DNA from: Flavobacterium aquidurense
GTDB lineage: Bacteria > Bacteroidota > Bacteroidia > Flavobacteriales > Flavobacteriaceae
Assembly (NCBI GenBank): GCA_900107365.1
Contig: FNPS01000003.1
Span: forward strand, 372,001 to 436,000
Direction of reading: 5' to 3'
Length of the DNA: 64,000 nucleotides
In this document: one piece after another, positions 7,964-15,754 of the stretch
Numbering within the stretch: the stretch's first letter is position 1
Layout of the letters: the number at the start of each line of letters is the position of its first letter
Made by a program: the position numbers and the translations under genes
The notes under the pieces: generated by a model
The model's database searches: none
The model's input: only the letters and a program-made list of their open reading frames with translations
What the model was told of the DNA's origin: nothing

Positions 7964-8824
7964 TTATAAGGTTGTTGCTTTTGCTTTTTCGCCACCTGGT
8001 TTTTTAATCAGTTTAGCTTCTCCACTAAAGCGTGTAATTTCAATTTTTGGGTTACCAAATAATGAAATTTCCGATTTGTCTCCGGCTGCGATTGATAAAG
8101 TAGTATCAACTAAAATAGTAGCAACCGCAGAACCTTCACCAGTAATATTAGCATCTTTCAAAGTGAATTTGGTTCCGGTAAAAGTTGAATTATTGTCTAA
8201 GCGAATAGTTGCTTTTTCGGCAATTCCTTCAAGGGTGGCAATCGCTTTTTGATATAAATCACATTTGAATTTAGTTGCTGCAACTAATGATTTTATAGTT
8301 GAATTTTTGCTCAATTGAAGTGTAGCTTCATCTGCTTTTAAGTTTATTTCCGATTTAGATTTGTCATCAGCGAATAAACTGAATTTTTTAGCATTTACAT
8401 TCAAATATAATTTTGAAAAATCGAAGCTATTAAAAGTAATGTCATCCAGCTGAAGTTCCTGAATGGCATAAACAACAGCTTCATTTTTTGTAATGACTTT
8501 GTTAAAAGTATTGGTGTAAGTTACGTGTACAGTAAGTTTTTTGAAAATGGTACTCTCTTTTGAGGTATATAATCGGAGTGTTTTCTCTCTTAAATCCATT
8601 CCGATAATATCGTGTAAATTATCATCGGCTTCAATTTTAATTTCGTTTTTTTCTCCGCGTTCTAAATAAACTTCAATATTATCATCAACTTCAAGAGCAT
8701 CAAAATTTCCTGATTCTTTTATTGAAGTAGTTACAATTTTAGATCCTTTTAATTTTTCTCTTTTTTGGGCAAAAGTTAAGGTAGTGACTAATAATAATAG
8801 GAGTAGGGTTGTACTTTTTTTCAT
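7964..8824 (-). CDS. Exported GIN-domain (DUF2807) protein
   Basis: A 286-residue secreted or periplasmic protein. The signal peptide starts MKKSTTLLLLLL and ends near FAQKREK. The body is a repetitive beta-strand protein of the GIN/DUF2807 type: FDALEVDDNIEVYLERG, IEADDNLHDII and LYTSKE match the repeated auto-transporter-adhesin-like beta-helix. I chose the ATG at 8824 over the longer frame from 8863 because a TATATTTG -7 element (8846-8853) lies between them, so the upstream ATG would not be transcribed, and only the shorter form begins with a proper signal peptide. It is not in the pspC operon (87-bp gap, own promoter) but is a paralogue of the lipoprotein at 8911-9642. Confidence 0.8.
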   Translation of the reverse strand: MKKSTTLLLLLLVTTLTFAQKREKLKGSKIVTTSIKESGNFDALEVDDNIEVYLERGEKNEIKIEADDNLHDIIGMDLREKTLRLYTSKESTIFKKLTVHVTYTNTFNKVITKNEAVVYAIQELQLDDITFNSFDFSKLYLNVNAKKFSLFADDKSKSEINLKADEATLQLSKNSTIKSLVAATKFKCDLYQKAIATLEGIAEKATIRLDNNSTFTGTKFTLKDANITGEGSAVATILVDTTLSIAAGDKSEISLFGNPKIEITRFSGEAKLIKKPGGEKAKATTL

Positions 8825-8845
8825 TAATTCTAGATTTGATTTTGA

Positions 8846-8853
8846 CAAATATA
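8846..8853 (-). promoter_or_regulatory. -7 element of the GIN-domain gene
   Basis: Minus-strand TATATTTG, an exact match to TAnnTTTG, 22 bp upstream of the ATG at 8824. It decides the start codon of that gene. Confidence 0.6.
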
Positions 8854-8910
8854 AAAAAATCATCCACTTTTGATGAATGATTTCTTTTATATTTAACAGA
8901 TAGAGATCGT

Positions 8911-9642
8911 TTACCCCTGACTAATACTTCCTCCTGAATTCGAAGTTTTCTCGATAGTTTTTGGTGTTACATCATAATTAATGCTACCACCGCTACTTGC
9001 TTCAGCTTTTAAGCTTACTATTGGATGAACATTTACACTTCCTCCACTTGAGGCTTCTGCATGAACTTCATTGGCAAATAATTTATGAGCATTTATGTTG
9101 GATCCGCTAGATGCAGAGGTTTTAATTCTTAATGCTTTTCCTTCAATACTTATTGTACTTCCGCTTCCCGAATCTGCAGTAATAGCATCAGATTCTACAT
9201 TAACATTCATTGTTGCGGCACTTGAAGTTTCCAGATCGATATCTTCACCAAGAATAACTCCTTTACTTAATATTGTCGAAGCGCTTGAAGCTTCTAATTT
9301 ATTAATTTTGGGCATTTTTACAGTTACTCTTTTTGTAACATTTCCAAAAGAATTGTATTTACATTTAATGATCAAAGTTCCATTTTCGACGTTTGTAGTT
9401 ATTTCTTTTTGTAAATTATCATCAGCTTCAACAACAATTTCAGTGGCATCAGCTTGTTCGATTACCAAATCGATTGCATTGCTGACAGAAACTTTATTAA
9501 AATCTCCCTGAACAATTCTTTTTTCCTTCGTAACATTTCCACTTCCTTCAATCGATTTTACGTTAAAGTTACATGAGGCAAACAATAATGCAATAACAGT
9601 TGCAATAATGAATTTCGTAATATGAATGATTATTTTTATCAT
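8911..9642 (-). CDS. GIN-domain (DUF2807) lipoprotein
   Basis: A 243-residue lipoprotein: the N-terminal hydrophobic stretch ends in the lipobox LFASC (Cys 24). The mature part is a GIN/DUF2807 beta-helix: VSVSNAIDLVIEQ, VEADDNLQKEI and a long series of Ser/Gly-rich turns (LEASSAST, TSSAATMNV, ASSGSNINA, EASSGGSVNV, KAEASSGGSINY). Its start is three bases after the pspC-domain gene, so it is the last member of the padR-pspC-GIN operon. Function unknown; the family is common in Bacteroidota and is thought to be surface-exposed. Confidence 0.82.
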   Translation of the reverse strand: MIKIIIHITKFIIATVIALLFASCNFNVKSIEGSGNVTKEKRIVQGDFNKVSVSNAIDLVIEQADATEIVVEADDNLQKEITTNVENGTLIIKCKYNSFGNVTKRVTVKMPKINKLEASSASTILSKGVILGEDIDLETSSAATMNVNVESDAITADSGSGSTISIEGKALRIKTSASSGSNINAHKLFANEVHAEASSGGSVNVHPIVSLKAEASSGGSINYDVTPKTIEKTSNSGGSISQG

Positions 9643-9645
9643 GGC

Positions 9646-11367
9646 TTAGTTTATTTTGATTATAACTCCGTTTTTATCAGTGGTTAGCTTTCCGTTAGTT
9701 TTTTTTCCGTTTAAAACTTCTTTTCCATTAATTTTAATTGAAACTTCTTTTACTGTATCAGTTTCAACATTATTGTCCTCGTCTACATCATTAAAGTCAT
9801 TTTCATCGGCAGGACAATCTAAACATTTGATTTTAGAACCTTGAACTTTGTAATTATAGTTTCCACTAAAGTGTAAGTTGAAAAAATCATCTTCAGAATC
9901 ATCGTAATCTTGTACTGATGTATCTGGTTTAAATAATTGACCTTCTGGTAGGTACAAATATACATCAACTTCCTGACCTCTAAATTTATTTTTTACGTCT
10001 GTAAGAAAATAGTTGTCTAATACTAAGTGATTGCCATTTACCTGAATTTTGTAGTCGATTTTTTCGGCTCTTTGCTTTGCAGCTATAAACGAATTCCCTC
10101 TTGCTGTTTTTTCTATTTGCAGGTAAGGAGCAGCTTCGTCTGTGTGTAAAACATGTAAGCGAACATCGTTTGAATAAATTAATTGATTGTTGGCCGAATC
10201 TTGTACAAATTCAAATTCTCTATGGTGATTCAAATCTTTGGCATAGTAATCATTGTATCTGAACTTTACATACAATGTATCTTTTGGTGAAATAGTAAGT
10301 GCTTTTTTCTCAATTGTTTTATTGTCATATGAAATTTCAGTCGCTTGTTTGATTCCGATACTAATTGCAATTGCAACAGCGATAATCCAAATGGCCAACA
10401 AAGTATATTTTGTAATATTCCCTATCGATTTTAAGTTTGGCGATAATAATTTGAAACCTAAAAGTGTCAAAAAGAAAAACGGAATTCCAACAGCAAAGAA
10501 CATCAATAACCCAAATGACCAAATAGGATATTCTGTAAAGTTTCCTGCTTCAACAAAATTCTGCCAAGGAAAATCGATAAAAATATTTGTTCCTAAAGTA
10601 AACACTCCAATTAATAATAGTATCAAAGTACTAATACCGGCCATGATCAAAATTATGCCTAAAAATTTTGCGAAGATTTTAAAAACTGTCATGACAAAGT
10701 CTCCAAATGAACTACTTATTCTCTCAGCTCCCGACTTTACCTGGTTTCCCATTTTATCATAATCTGCACTTTTAAATTTATCAGATAATGATTCTATTTC
10801 TTCACGAACTTTTTTTTCGATGTTTGAAATTGTTACCGGTTCACCTGTCATCTCTAATTTCTCAGAAGTTGTAATCGCTTCCGGAGTTACAATCCAAAGA
10901 ACAAAATAAGCTAAAATTCCAGTTCCAAAACCTGCAAAAACAAATACTAAGAATACAATTTTGATCCAGACAGCTTCAATTCCAAAGTAATGTCCTAAAC
11001 CTGTTGCAACACCACCAATCATACCTTTCTCCTTGTCACGGTATAATTTTTTATGTTTTCTTGTTCCGTAATCGTTAAAAGACTGATTTGATTTTTCTTC
11101 ATCTTCAATGATGTAATCTTCAGGTTGTCCCATAACGGCAATCACTTCATCAACGTCTTTCAGTCCAACAACATGTTTCTCGCTTTTTTGTTTTTCTGTT
11201 AATAATTCAGAAACACGCATTTCGATATCTTTAATAATTTCGTCTTGTCCAGATGAGCTGTTAAGTGATCGTTTTATTGCGTCAAAATAGCGGGTTAATT
11301 TTAAGTACGCATCTTCATCGATGTGGAAAAACATACCTCCTAAGTTAATATTTACTGTTTTGTTCAT
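9646..11367 (-). CDS. PspC-domain membrane protein
   Basis: A 573-residue inner-membrane protein. The first about 95 residues are a cytoplasmic region (NINLGGMFFHIDEDAY, IEMRVSELL, GQPEDY). The PspC domain follows at about 100-165 (KLYRDKEKGMIGGVATGLGHYFG, then a membrane segment VFLVFVFAGFG). Three or four further transmembrane helices lie between about 225 and 345, and the last 220 residues are an acidic extracytoplasmic part. In enterobacteria PspC is a membrane sensor of envelope stress; in Bacteroidota this long form is linked to PadR and GIN genes. It is two bases downstream of padR and three bases upstream of the GIN lipoprotein, so all three are co-transcribed. Confidence 0.85.
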   Translation of the reverse strand: MNKTVNINLGGMFFHIDEDAYLKLTRYFDAIKRSLNSSSGQDEIIKDIEMRVSELLTEKQKSEKHVVGLKDVDEVIAVMGQPEDYIIEDEEKSNQSFNDYGTRKHKKLYRDKEKGMIGGVATGLGHYFGIEAVWIKIVFLVFVFAGFGTGILAYFVLWIVTPEAITTSEKLEMTGEPVTISNIEKKVREEIESLSDKFKSADYDKMGNQVKSGAERISSSFGDFVMTVFKIFAKFLGIILIMAGISTLILLLIGVFTLGTNIFIDFPWQNFVEAGNFTEYPIWSFGLLMFFAVGIPFFFLTLLGFKLLSPNLKSIGNITKYTLLAIWIIAVAIAISIGIKQATEISYDNKTIEKKALTISPKDTLYVKFRYNDYYAKDLNHHREFEFVQDSANNQLIYSNDVRLHVLHTDEAAPYLQIEKTARGNSFIAAKQRAEKIDYKIQVNGNHLVLDNYFLTDVKNKFRGQEVDVYLYLPEGQLFKPDTSVQDYDDSEDDFFNLHFSGNYNYKVQGSKIKCLDCPADENDFNDVDEDNNVETDTVKEVSIKINGKEVLNGKKTNGKLTTDKNGVIIKIN

Positions 11368-11369
11368 GA

Positions 11370-11702
11370 CTATTGATTTTGATTGGTGATTAGATTTACG
11401 GCGTCAGATAATTCTGTCCAGGTACCGCTAAGTTCGTTTAAAAAAGTTTGTCCTATTTCGGTTAATCCATAATATTTTCGTGGCGGCCCTGAGGTCGATT
11501 CTTCCCAACGATAATTTAGCAAACCGTCGTTTTTCAGCCTAGTTAAAAGTGGATAAACTGTTCCCTCAACAACTAGTAATTTTGCGTTTTTTAAAGTGTC
11601 TAATATTTCTGATGTGTATGCGTCTTTTTCTTTTAGTACTGATAAGATGCAAAACTCAAGAACACCTTTGCGCATCTGTGCTTTTGTGTTTTCAATGTTC
11701 AT
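11370..11702 (-). CDS. PadR-family transcriptional regulator
   Basis: A 110-residue winged-helix repressor. The pattern MRKGVLEFCILSVLKEKDAYTSEI, VVEGTVYPLLTRLKNDGLL and SGPPRKYYGLTEIG is diagnostic of PadR. First gene of the padR-pspC-GIN operon; by analogy it probably represses its own operon in response to an unknown ligand or envelope signal (inference). Confidence 0.93.
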   Translation of the reverse strand: MNIENTKAQMRKGVLEFCILSVLKEKDAYTSEILDTLKNAKLLVVEGTVYPLLTRLKNDGLLNYRWEESTSGPPRKYYGLTEIGQTFLNELSGTWTELSDAVNLITNQNQ

Positions 11703-11742
11703 AATTTCATTTTGTTTTTTTTAGATTGAACAATTCGTTTTT

Positions 11743-11802
11743 TGATTGATGATGATTGCTGCGCCAGTTCGCCATTCTGGCTCGGGTGATTGATGATGAT
11801 TG
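11743..11802. repeat. 16-bp direct repeat flanking a small inverted repeat
   Basis: TGATTGATGATGATTG occurs at 11743-11758 and 11787-11802, a period of 44 bp. Between the copies GCCAG (11763-11767) and CTGGC form a short inverted repeat. It lies in the 155-bp gap upstream of padR, where an operator would be expected, but it may be only intergenic repeat material. Confidence 0.5.
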
Positions 11803-11857
11803 ATTTCGAATTTATTCTGTTAGAATTATTTCGTATAACTTTTAACCTTTTTGAGGA

Positions 11858-12337
11858 TTACTTTATAAAGGGAATCGTTAACGGATATTTGTAATATTCT
11901 CCGTTTGAAGCTTTTATTGAAGCATAAATCACTAAAAAGAATTCAACAAATTTTAGTAATCCAAAAAGTACGACTGCAGTTGCACCTATCGTTATTAATC
12001 CGATGTTGCCTTGAAAATCAAAATTTCTGATTACAAAATCATGATCGTTAAAAATAGCTTCCATTGGCAGATTTTGAAGAAAAACTGTTACAAAAGCCGG
12101 AATTGCGATTAAAGCCAAAACTAAAGTATAAAGCAATAAACTCAATTGAAAGTTTAAGGTCTGTTTTCCGTGGTGATTTACAAATTCTGATTTGTCTTTG
12201 TAACTCGTCCAGATCAAAATTGGAAAAATATAATTTCCAAACGGAACGATGTACTGTGTTAAAGTACTTAAGTGTGTGAACGTTGCAGTGTTCTTTTCTG
12301 ATGTTTTTTCCATGATGAGTGGTGTTGATGTTTCCAT
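11858..12337 (-). CDS. DUF4870-domain membrane protein
   Basis: A 159-residue membrane protein with about three or four transmembrane segments. The N-terminal part contains ATFTHLSTLTQYIVPFGNYIFPILIW and SEFVNHHGKQTLNFQLS, the characteristic DUF4870 (Tic20-like) pattern of a hydrophobic stretch followed by an H-x-x-x-x-x-N motif. The end (IYASIKASNGEYYKYPLTIPFIK) also matches the family. Function unknown. Own -7 element at 12366-12373, so it is probably transcribed separately from padR, which lies downstream on the same strand. Confidence 0.8.
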   Translation of the reverse strand: METSTPLIMEKTSEKNTATFTHLSTLTQYIVPFGNYIFPILIWTSYKDKSEFVNHHGKQTLNFQLSLLLYTLVLALIAIPAFVTVFLQNLPMEAIFNDHDFVIRNFDFQGNIGLITIGATAVVLFGLLKFVEFFLVIYASIKASNGEYYKYPLTIPFIK

Positions 12338-12365
12338 GATTAAAAGTATATAGTAATTTCTTATA

Positions 12366-12373
12366 CAAATATA
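12366..12373 (-). promoter_or_regulatory. -7 element of the DUF4870 gene
   Basis: Minus-strand TATATTTG, an exact TAnnTTTG match, 29 bp upstream of the ATG at 12337. No clear -33 TTG was seen. Confidence 0.5.
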
Positions 12374-12568
12374 TGGCTAAAAGACAGTATCTTGTTTTGC
12401 ATAGTACCAAATATTAACAAAATTTTAACAAAGTTAATATTTTAAATTAAGTTATAAAGAACTGAAAATCATTCCGAAGTACTGATTTTGTTGCTGTTTT
12501 ACGAAAGTAATCTCAATTTATTGTGCGTGCATAGTTTTTTTGTATTTTTACATAAAAAAATAAATCAC

Positions 12569-13021
12569 ATGGCAGTTTCAGTTTCCAAACTCAATAAATT
12601 TGTATTATTCAAATTACCTTCAGCATACTTTTGTGGTGTGCGTGTCAAAGCAATTGATAAAGACAGCTGTGTCGTAAGCGTTAAGCACAGATGGATTAAT
12701 CAGAACCCGTTTAATTCGATGTATTTTGCTGTTCAGGCTATGGCAGCCGAATTGACAACCGGGGCTTTGGTCATTTCGCAAATACAGGAAAGCGGAAGAA
12801 AAATCTCTATGTTGGTAGCAAACAATAAAGGAAACTTTACTAAGAAGGCGACTGGAAGAATAACTTTTGTTTGTAATGATGGTCATTTAATTGCCGAAGC
12901 AATTCAAAGAACAATAGAAACAGGAGAAGGACAAACTTTCTGGATGAAATCGATTGGAACAAATGAAGAGGGAGTTCAGGTTTCTGAAATGGATTTTGAA
13001 TGGAGTGTTAGATTGAAATAA
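12569..13021 (+). CDS. DUF4442 / hotdog-fold thioesterase-like protein
   Basis: A 150-residue cytoplasmic protein. The segment HRWINQNPFNSMYFAVQAMAAELTTGALV is the classic DUF4442 signature of a hotdog fold related to PaaI-like acyl-CoA thioesterases, and KKATGRITFVCNDG follows in the second half. I take the ATG at 12569 (MAVSVSKLNKF); the in-frame ATG at 12488 precedes a TATTTTTA element (12543-12550) that is the likely -7 box, so it should not be in the mRNA. Substrate unknown. Monocistronic; transcription ends at the shared terminator at 13164-13195. Confidence 0.8.
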   Translation: MAVSVSKLNKFVLFKLPSAYFCGVRVKAIDKDSCVVSVKHRWINQNPFNSMYFAVQAMAAELTTGALVISQIQESGRKISMLVANNKGNFTKKATGRITFVCNDGHLIAEAIQRTIETGEGQTFWMKSIGTNEEGVQVSEMDFEWSVRLK

Positions 13022-13026
13022 TTTTT

Positions 13027-13153
13027 TTGCCACAGATTTCGCAGATTAAAATGATTTTTTCTAAACAAAACGTTTAAAATCAGCTTTGACAAAGTTTTAA
13101 ACTTTATTAAAGCTAGGCCTGGAAATCCTTTTAATCTGCGAAATCTGTGGCAA
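13027..13153. repeat. REP/MITE-like intergenic element with 25-bp inverted arms
   Basis: TTGCCACAGATTTCGCAGAT... at 13027-13051 is repeated as its reverse complement at 13129-13153. Inside lie further nested palindromic pieces (GTTTAAAA...TTTTAAAC; AGCTTT...AAAGCT). The 127-bp unit has the build of a dispersed, non-coding palindromic element; GCCACAGATT-type repeats are widespread in flavobacterial genomes (general knowledge). Confidence 0.65.
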
Positions 13154-13163
13154 AACAAAACAT

Positions 13164-13195
13164 AAAAAAGACCTCAATTGCTTGAGGTCTTTTTT
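13164..13195. terminator. Bidirectional terminator
   Basis: Stem AAGACCTCAA / TTGAGGTCTT with A-run and T-run on either side. It can end the DUF4442 gene on the plus strand and the small Cys-rich gene on the minus strand. Confidence 0.85.
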
Positions 13196-13213
13196 ATTGA
13201 AATAGAATTTCAT

Positions 13214-13375
13214 TTATTTTTTAACGCAACAAGATTTTTTGTCTTTTTTATCTGTTGCCGTTTTTTTGCAACAAGATTCTTTTTTTGCTTTTTCTTTTTC
13301 AACTGGTTTTGTTTCTTGAGCAGTTACTCCAATTGAGAATACAGCAGCCATTAAAAAGGTAATTACTTTTGTCAT
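13214..13375 (-). CDS. 53-residue exported Lys/Cys-rich peptide with two CC motifs
   Basis: A short gene easily missed by callers. The ATG at 13375 opens a signal peptide (MTKVITFLMAAVFSIGVTAQ) followed by a mature part of about 33 residues that is lysine-rich and carries ESCCKK and KSCCVKK. Support for reality: a clean signal peptide with A-Q cleavage typical of flavobacteria, an exact TATATTTG promoter element 43 bp upstream (13418-13425), a terminator just downstream, and its place next to the copper genes. Paired cysteines in an exported peptide suggest binding of a soft metal such as copper (inference). No known family recognised. Confidence 0.75.
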   Translation of the reverse strand: MTKVITFLMAAVFSIGVTAQETKPVEKEKAKKESCCKKTATDKKDKKSCCVKK

Positions 13376-13417
13376 TTGATATAATTTATTGTGTTAGAAA
13401 TATTGCTTTTGGTGCAT

Positions 13418-13425
13418 CAAATATA
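13418..13425 (-). promoter_or_regulatory. -7 element of the small Cys-rich gene
   Basis: Minus-strand TATATTTG, an exact TAnnTTTG match, 43 bp upstream of the ATG at 13375; a TTG about 26 bp further upstream could be the -33 element. Confidence 0.5.
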
Positions 13426-13507
13426 ACAACATTTCTTAGAGTTGATTCTTACAATTTGTTAATGTTTTTATAATAATATGTCATTGAAAATTAAATGGAA
13501 TATCTTC

Positions 13508-15745
13508 TTAATAATTCAGGTTTACCCCAAAACCAATTCCCATATCACTATCATAATGGGTTGTGATTCCGAAGTTTCTTCCGGCTACATATTTTAAACC
13601 GGCCATATATTCCTTATCGGTATTCCACATTAGGTTCATTCGTAAACGTCTTGCGATCGGAATGTCTTTTCGTTCAAATTGAATTCTCACATTTCCGTCA
13701 GTATATACCTCAACCTGAGCTTTTACCAACATGGGTAACGTATATTCAAGTCCGGCACTAAAAACAGAACGATTGTCTTTAGTATTGGTTTGCCCAAAAA
13801 GATTTTGTTCCTGTTCATCCATTCCCATTTTTCGATAGCGCCAATCGAAACCTATAAAAGGCATCAGCCATTGCATTTTTCCAATGTATCGGCCAATATG
13901 TGTTTCAGTTTCATAACCGTGTTTATCGTTATAACCCAAACGCCATTCTGTTCCAATGCTCCAGCGCGTATTGCTGTACATGGCTTCTCCATCATTTCCG
14001 TTTGTAGTAAAATCATTTTCAGCCATAAAATGAAACATACGATCGTCCATTTTTAGCATTTTGTACGCCATTTCAGGATGATGAATTAACGGATTTGGTG
14101 CTGAATTTTCATAACTAAAAATCCTTCCCATTCCGGCCATCATATGATATAAAATATGACAATGAAAAAACCAGTCGCCATCAGCATTTGCCTGAAATTC
14201 TATGGTATCAGTTTCCATCGGCATTATATCAATCACATTTTTAAGTGGAGCATAATCACCATGTTCATTCAAAATTCTAAAATCGTGCCCGTGCAAATGC
14301 ATTGGGTGGCGCATCATCGAACCATTATATAGTACAATCCGAACGTTTTCTCCTTTTTTGATTAAGATTTTATCCGTTTCAGAAATCACTTTATTGTCCA
14401 GACTCCATACATAACGATTCATATTTCCTGATAATTCAAAGCGCAATTCTTTTACTGGTGCATCTTTTGGAAGTGTTGTTTTGGTTGGAGATTTTAGCAT
14501 TCCATAATTCAAAGTCGTAATCTCCGCAGTTTCTGTCGTGTCGTTAGTCATTTGCATGCCTTCCATATTGTGACCAGAATGATCTTCAGTTTTTGCAGAT
14601 TCTTCTTTGCCTGAAATTTCCGGATACATAACGGCATTCATATCCATTTTATTCAAAGACATATTCATGCCCATATCGTTCATTTCTCCGTTCATCTTCA
14701 TCATATCGTTCATCATTTTCATCCCTTCAAGATATTTTAATTTCGGAAGATGAGCAACAGGCTGTTTAGCTCCCTGTCCTAGAAACAAAGAAGCTGATCC
14801 CGTTCTGTCTTCGGCTGTAGCCAAAAATGCAAAAGATTTTTTATCTTCAGGAATGGTTACGACTACGTCATAGGTTTCAGAAACGGCAATAATTAAGCGA
14901 TCCACTTCTACAGGCTCAACATCGTTTCCATCACTTGCCACAACGGTTATTTTTCCGCCGCCGTAAGTGAGCCAGAAATAACTGGAGGCACCGCCGTTTG
15001 CGATTCGTAATCGGACTTTGTCTCCGGCTTTAAATTGTGAAAGCTGATCTTCATTTTTACCATTCAGTAGAAACTTCTCATAATAAACATCACTGACGTC
15101 CATGGCATTCATGCGTTTCCATTCGTTGGTCACTTTTGTAGAAAACTGACCTTTTTTGATGGCTTCGGCATAACTTTGAGTCGTTCCTTTTTTTATGGCA
15201 AACCAATCGTTGGCGTTGTGTAGCATTCGCTGAACATTCTCCGGTTTCAAATCGGTCCATTCGCTTAAAATAACCGGTACTGTTGGTAAATCGTCAATGC
15301 CTTTTCTAAAAGTAGTATCATCTTTCTTTTTGTTGATGATAAAAAGTCCGTACAAACCTATTTGCTCCTGCAAACCAGAATGACTGTGATACCAATACGT
15401 TCCATTTTGAATAATAGGAAAACTATATTTATGAGTTGTTCCTGGTTTAATAGGCATTTGTGTTAAATACGGAACTCCGTCTTCTTTATTAGGAAGAAAT
15501 AACCCGTGCCAATGTAAAGCAGTATCTTCTTTATCCAGCTTGTTGTGCACATAAATTTCGGCAACATCGCCTTCGGTAAATGTCAGAGTAGGCATCGGAA
15601 TTTGTCCGTTAACGGTAAGAGCCCGTTTTTCTTTTCCGGAAAAATTGACAATAGTGTCGCGAACGTATAAATCGTAACGAACGATTTTTTGAGCCTTTGT
15701 ACTAAAAGCAATCAGAAAGACAAGTAGTATAGTATGTAATTTCAT
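13508..15745 (-). CDS. Multicopper oxidase with C-terminal CopB-like domain
   Basis: Exported CopA/PcoA-type copper oxidase of 745 residues. A signal peptide ends near TKAQK (residue 20). Copper-ligand motifs are HWHG (78-81), WYHSHSG (118-124), HPMHLHGHDF (about 480) and FHCHILYHMMAGMGRIF (about 523), enough for the type 1 and trinuclear sites. A Met-rich stretch near residues 345-385 (MMNDMMKMNGEMNDMGMNM) resembles PcoA/CopA Met-binding motifs. After about residue 545 the protein continues with a beta-rich region (WSIGTEWRLGYNDKHGYETETHIGRYIGK-type pattern, ending in ...GFGVNLNY) like the outer-membrane copper protein CopB. It probably oxidises Cu(I) and may be anchored to the outer membrane (inference). 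It starts nine bases after copA, so they form an operon. Confidence 0.88.
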   Translation of the reverse strand: MKLHTILLVFLIAFSTKAQKIVRYDLYVRDTIVNFSGKEKRALTVNGQIPMPTLTFTEGDVAEIYVHNKLDKEDTALHWHGLFLPNKEDGVPYLTQMPIKPGTTHKYSFPIIQNGTYWYHSHSGLQEQIGLYGLFIINKKKDDTTFRKGIDDLPTVPVILSEWTDLKPENVQRMLHNANDWFAIKKGTTQSYAEAIKKGQFSTKVTNEWKRMNAMDVSDVYYEKFLLNGKNEDQLSQFKAGDKVRLRIANGGASSYFWLTYGGGKITVVASDGNDVEPVEVDRLIIAVSETYDVVVTIPEDKKSFAFLATAEDRTGSASLFLGQGAKQPVAHLPKLKYLEGMKMMNDMMKMNGEMNDMGMNMSLNKMDMNAVMYPEISGKEESAKTEDHSGHNMEGMQMTNDTTETAEITTLNYGMLKSPTKTTLPKDAPVKELRFELSGNMNRYVWSLDNKVISETDKILIKKGENVRIVLYNGSMMRHPMHLHGHDFRILNEHGDYAPLKNVIDIMPMETDTIEFQANADGDWFFHCHILYHMMAGMGRIFSYENSAPNPLIHHPEMAYKMLKMDDRMFHFMAENDFTTNGNDGEAMYSNTRWSIGTEWRLGYNDKHGYETETHIGRYIGKMQWLMPFIGFDWRYRKMGMDEQEQNLFGQTNTKDNRSVFSAGLEYTLPMLVKAQVEVYTDGNVRIQFERKDIPIARRLRMNLMWNTDKEYMAGLKYVAGRNFGITTHYDSDMGIGFGVNLNY

Positions 15746-15754
15746 GTTGCTTAT

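Noticed and set aside
12048..12410. 120-codon frame overlapping the DUF4870 gene
   Set aside because: Shifted frame of the DUF4870 coding region; its start lies upstream of the probable -7 element.
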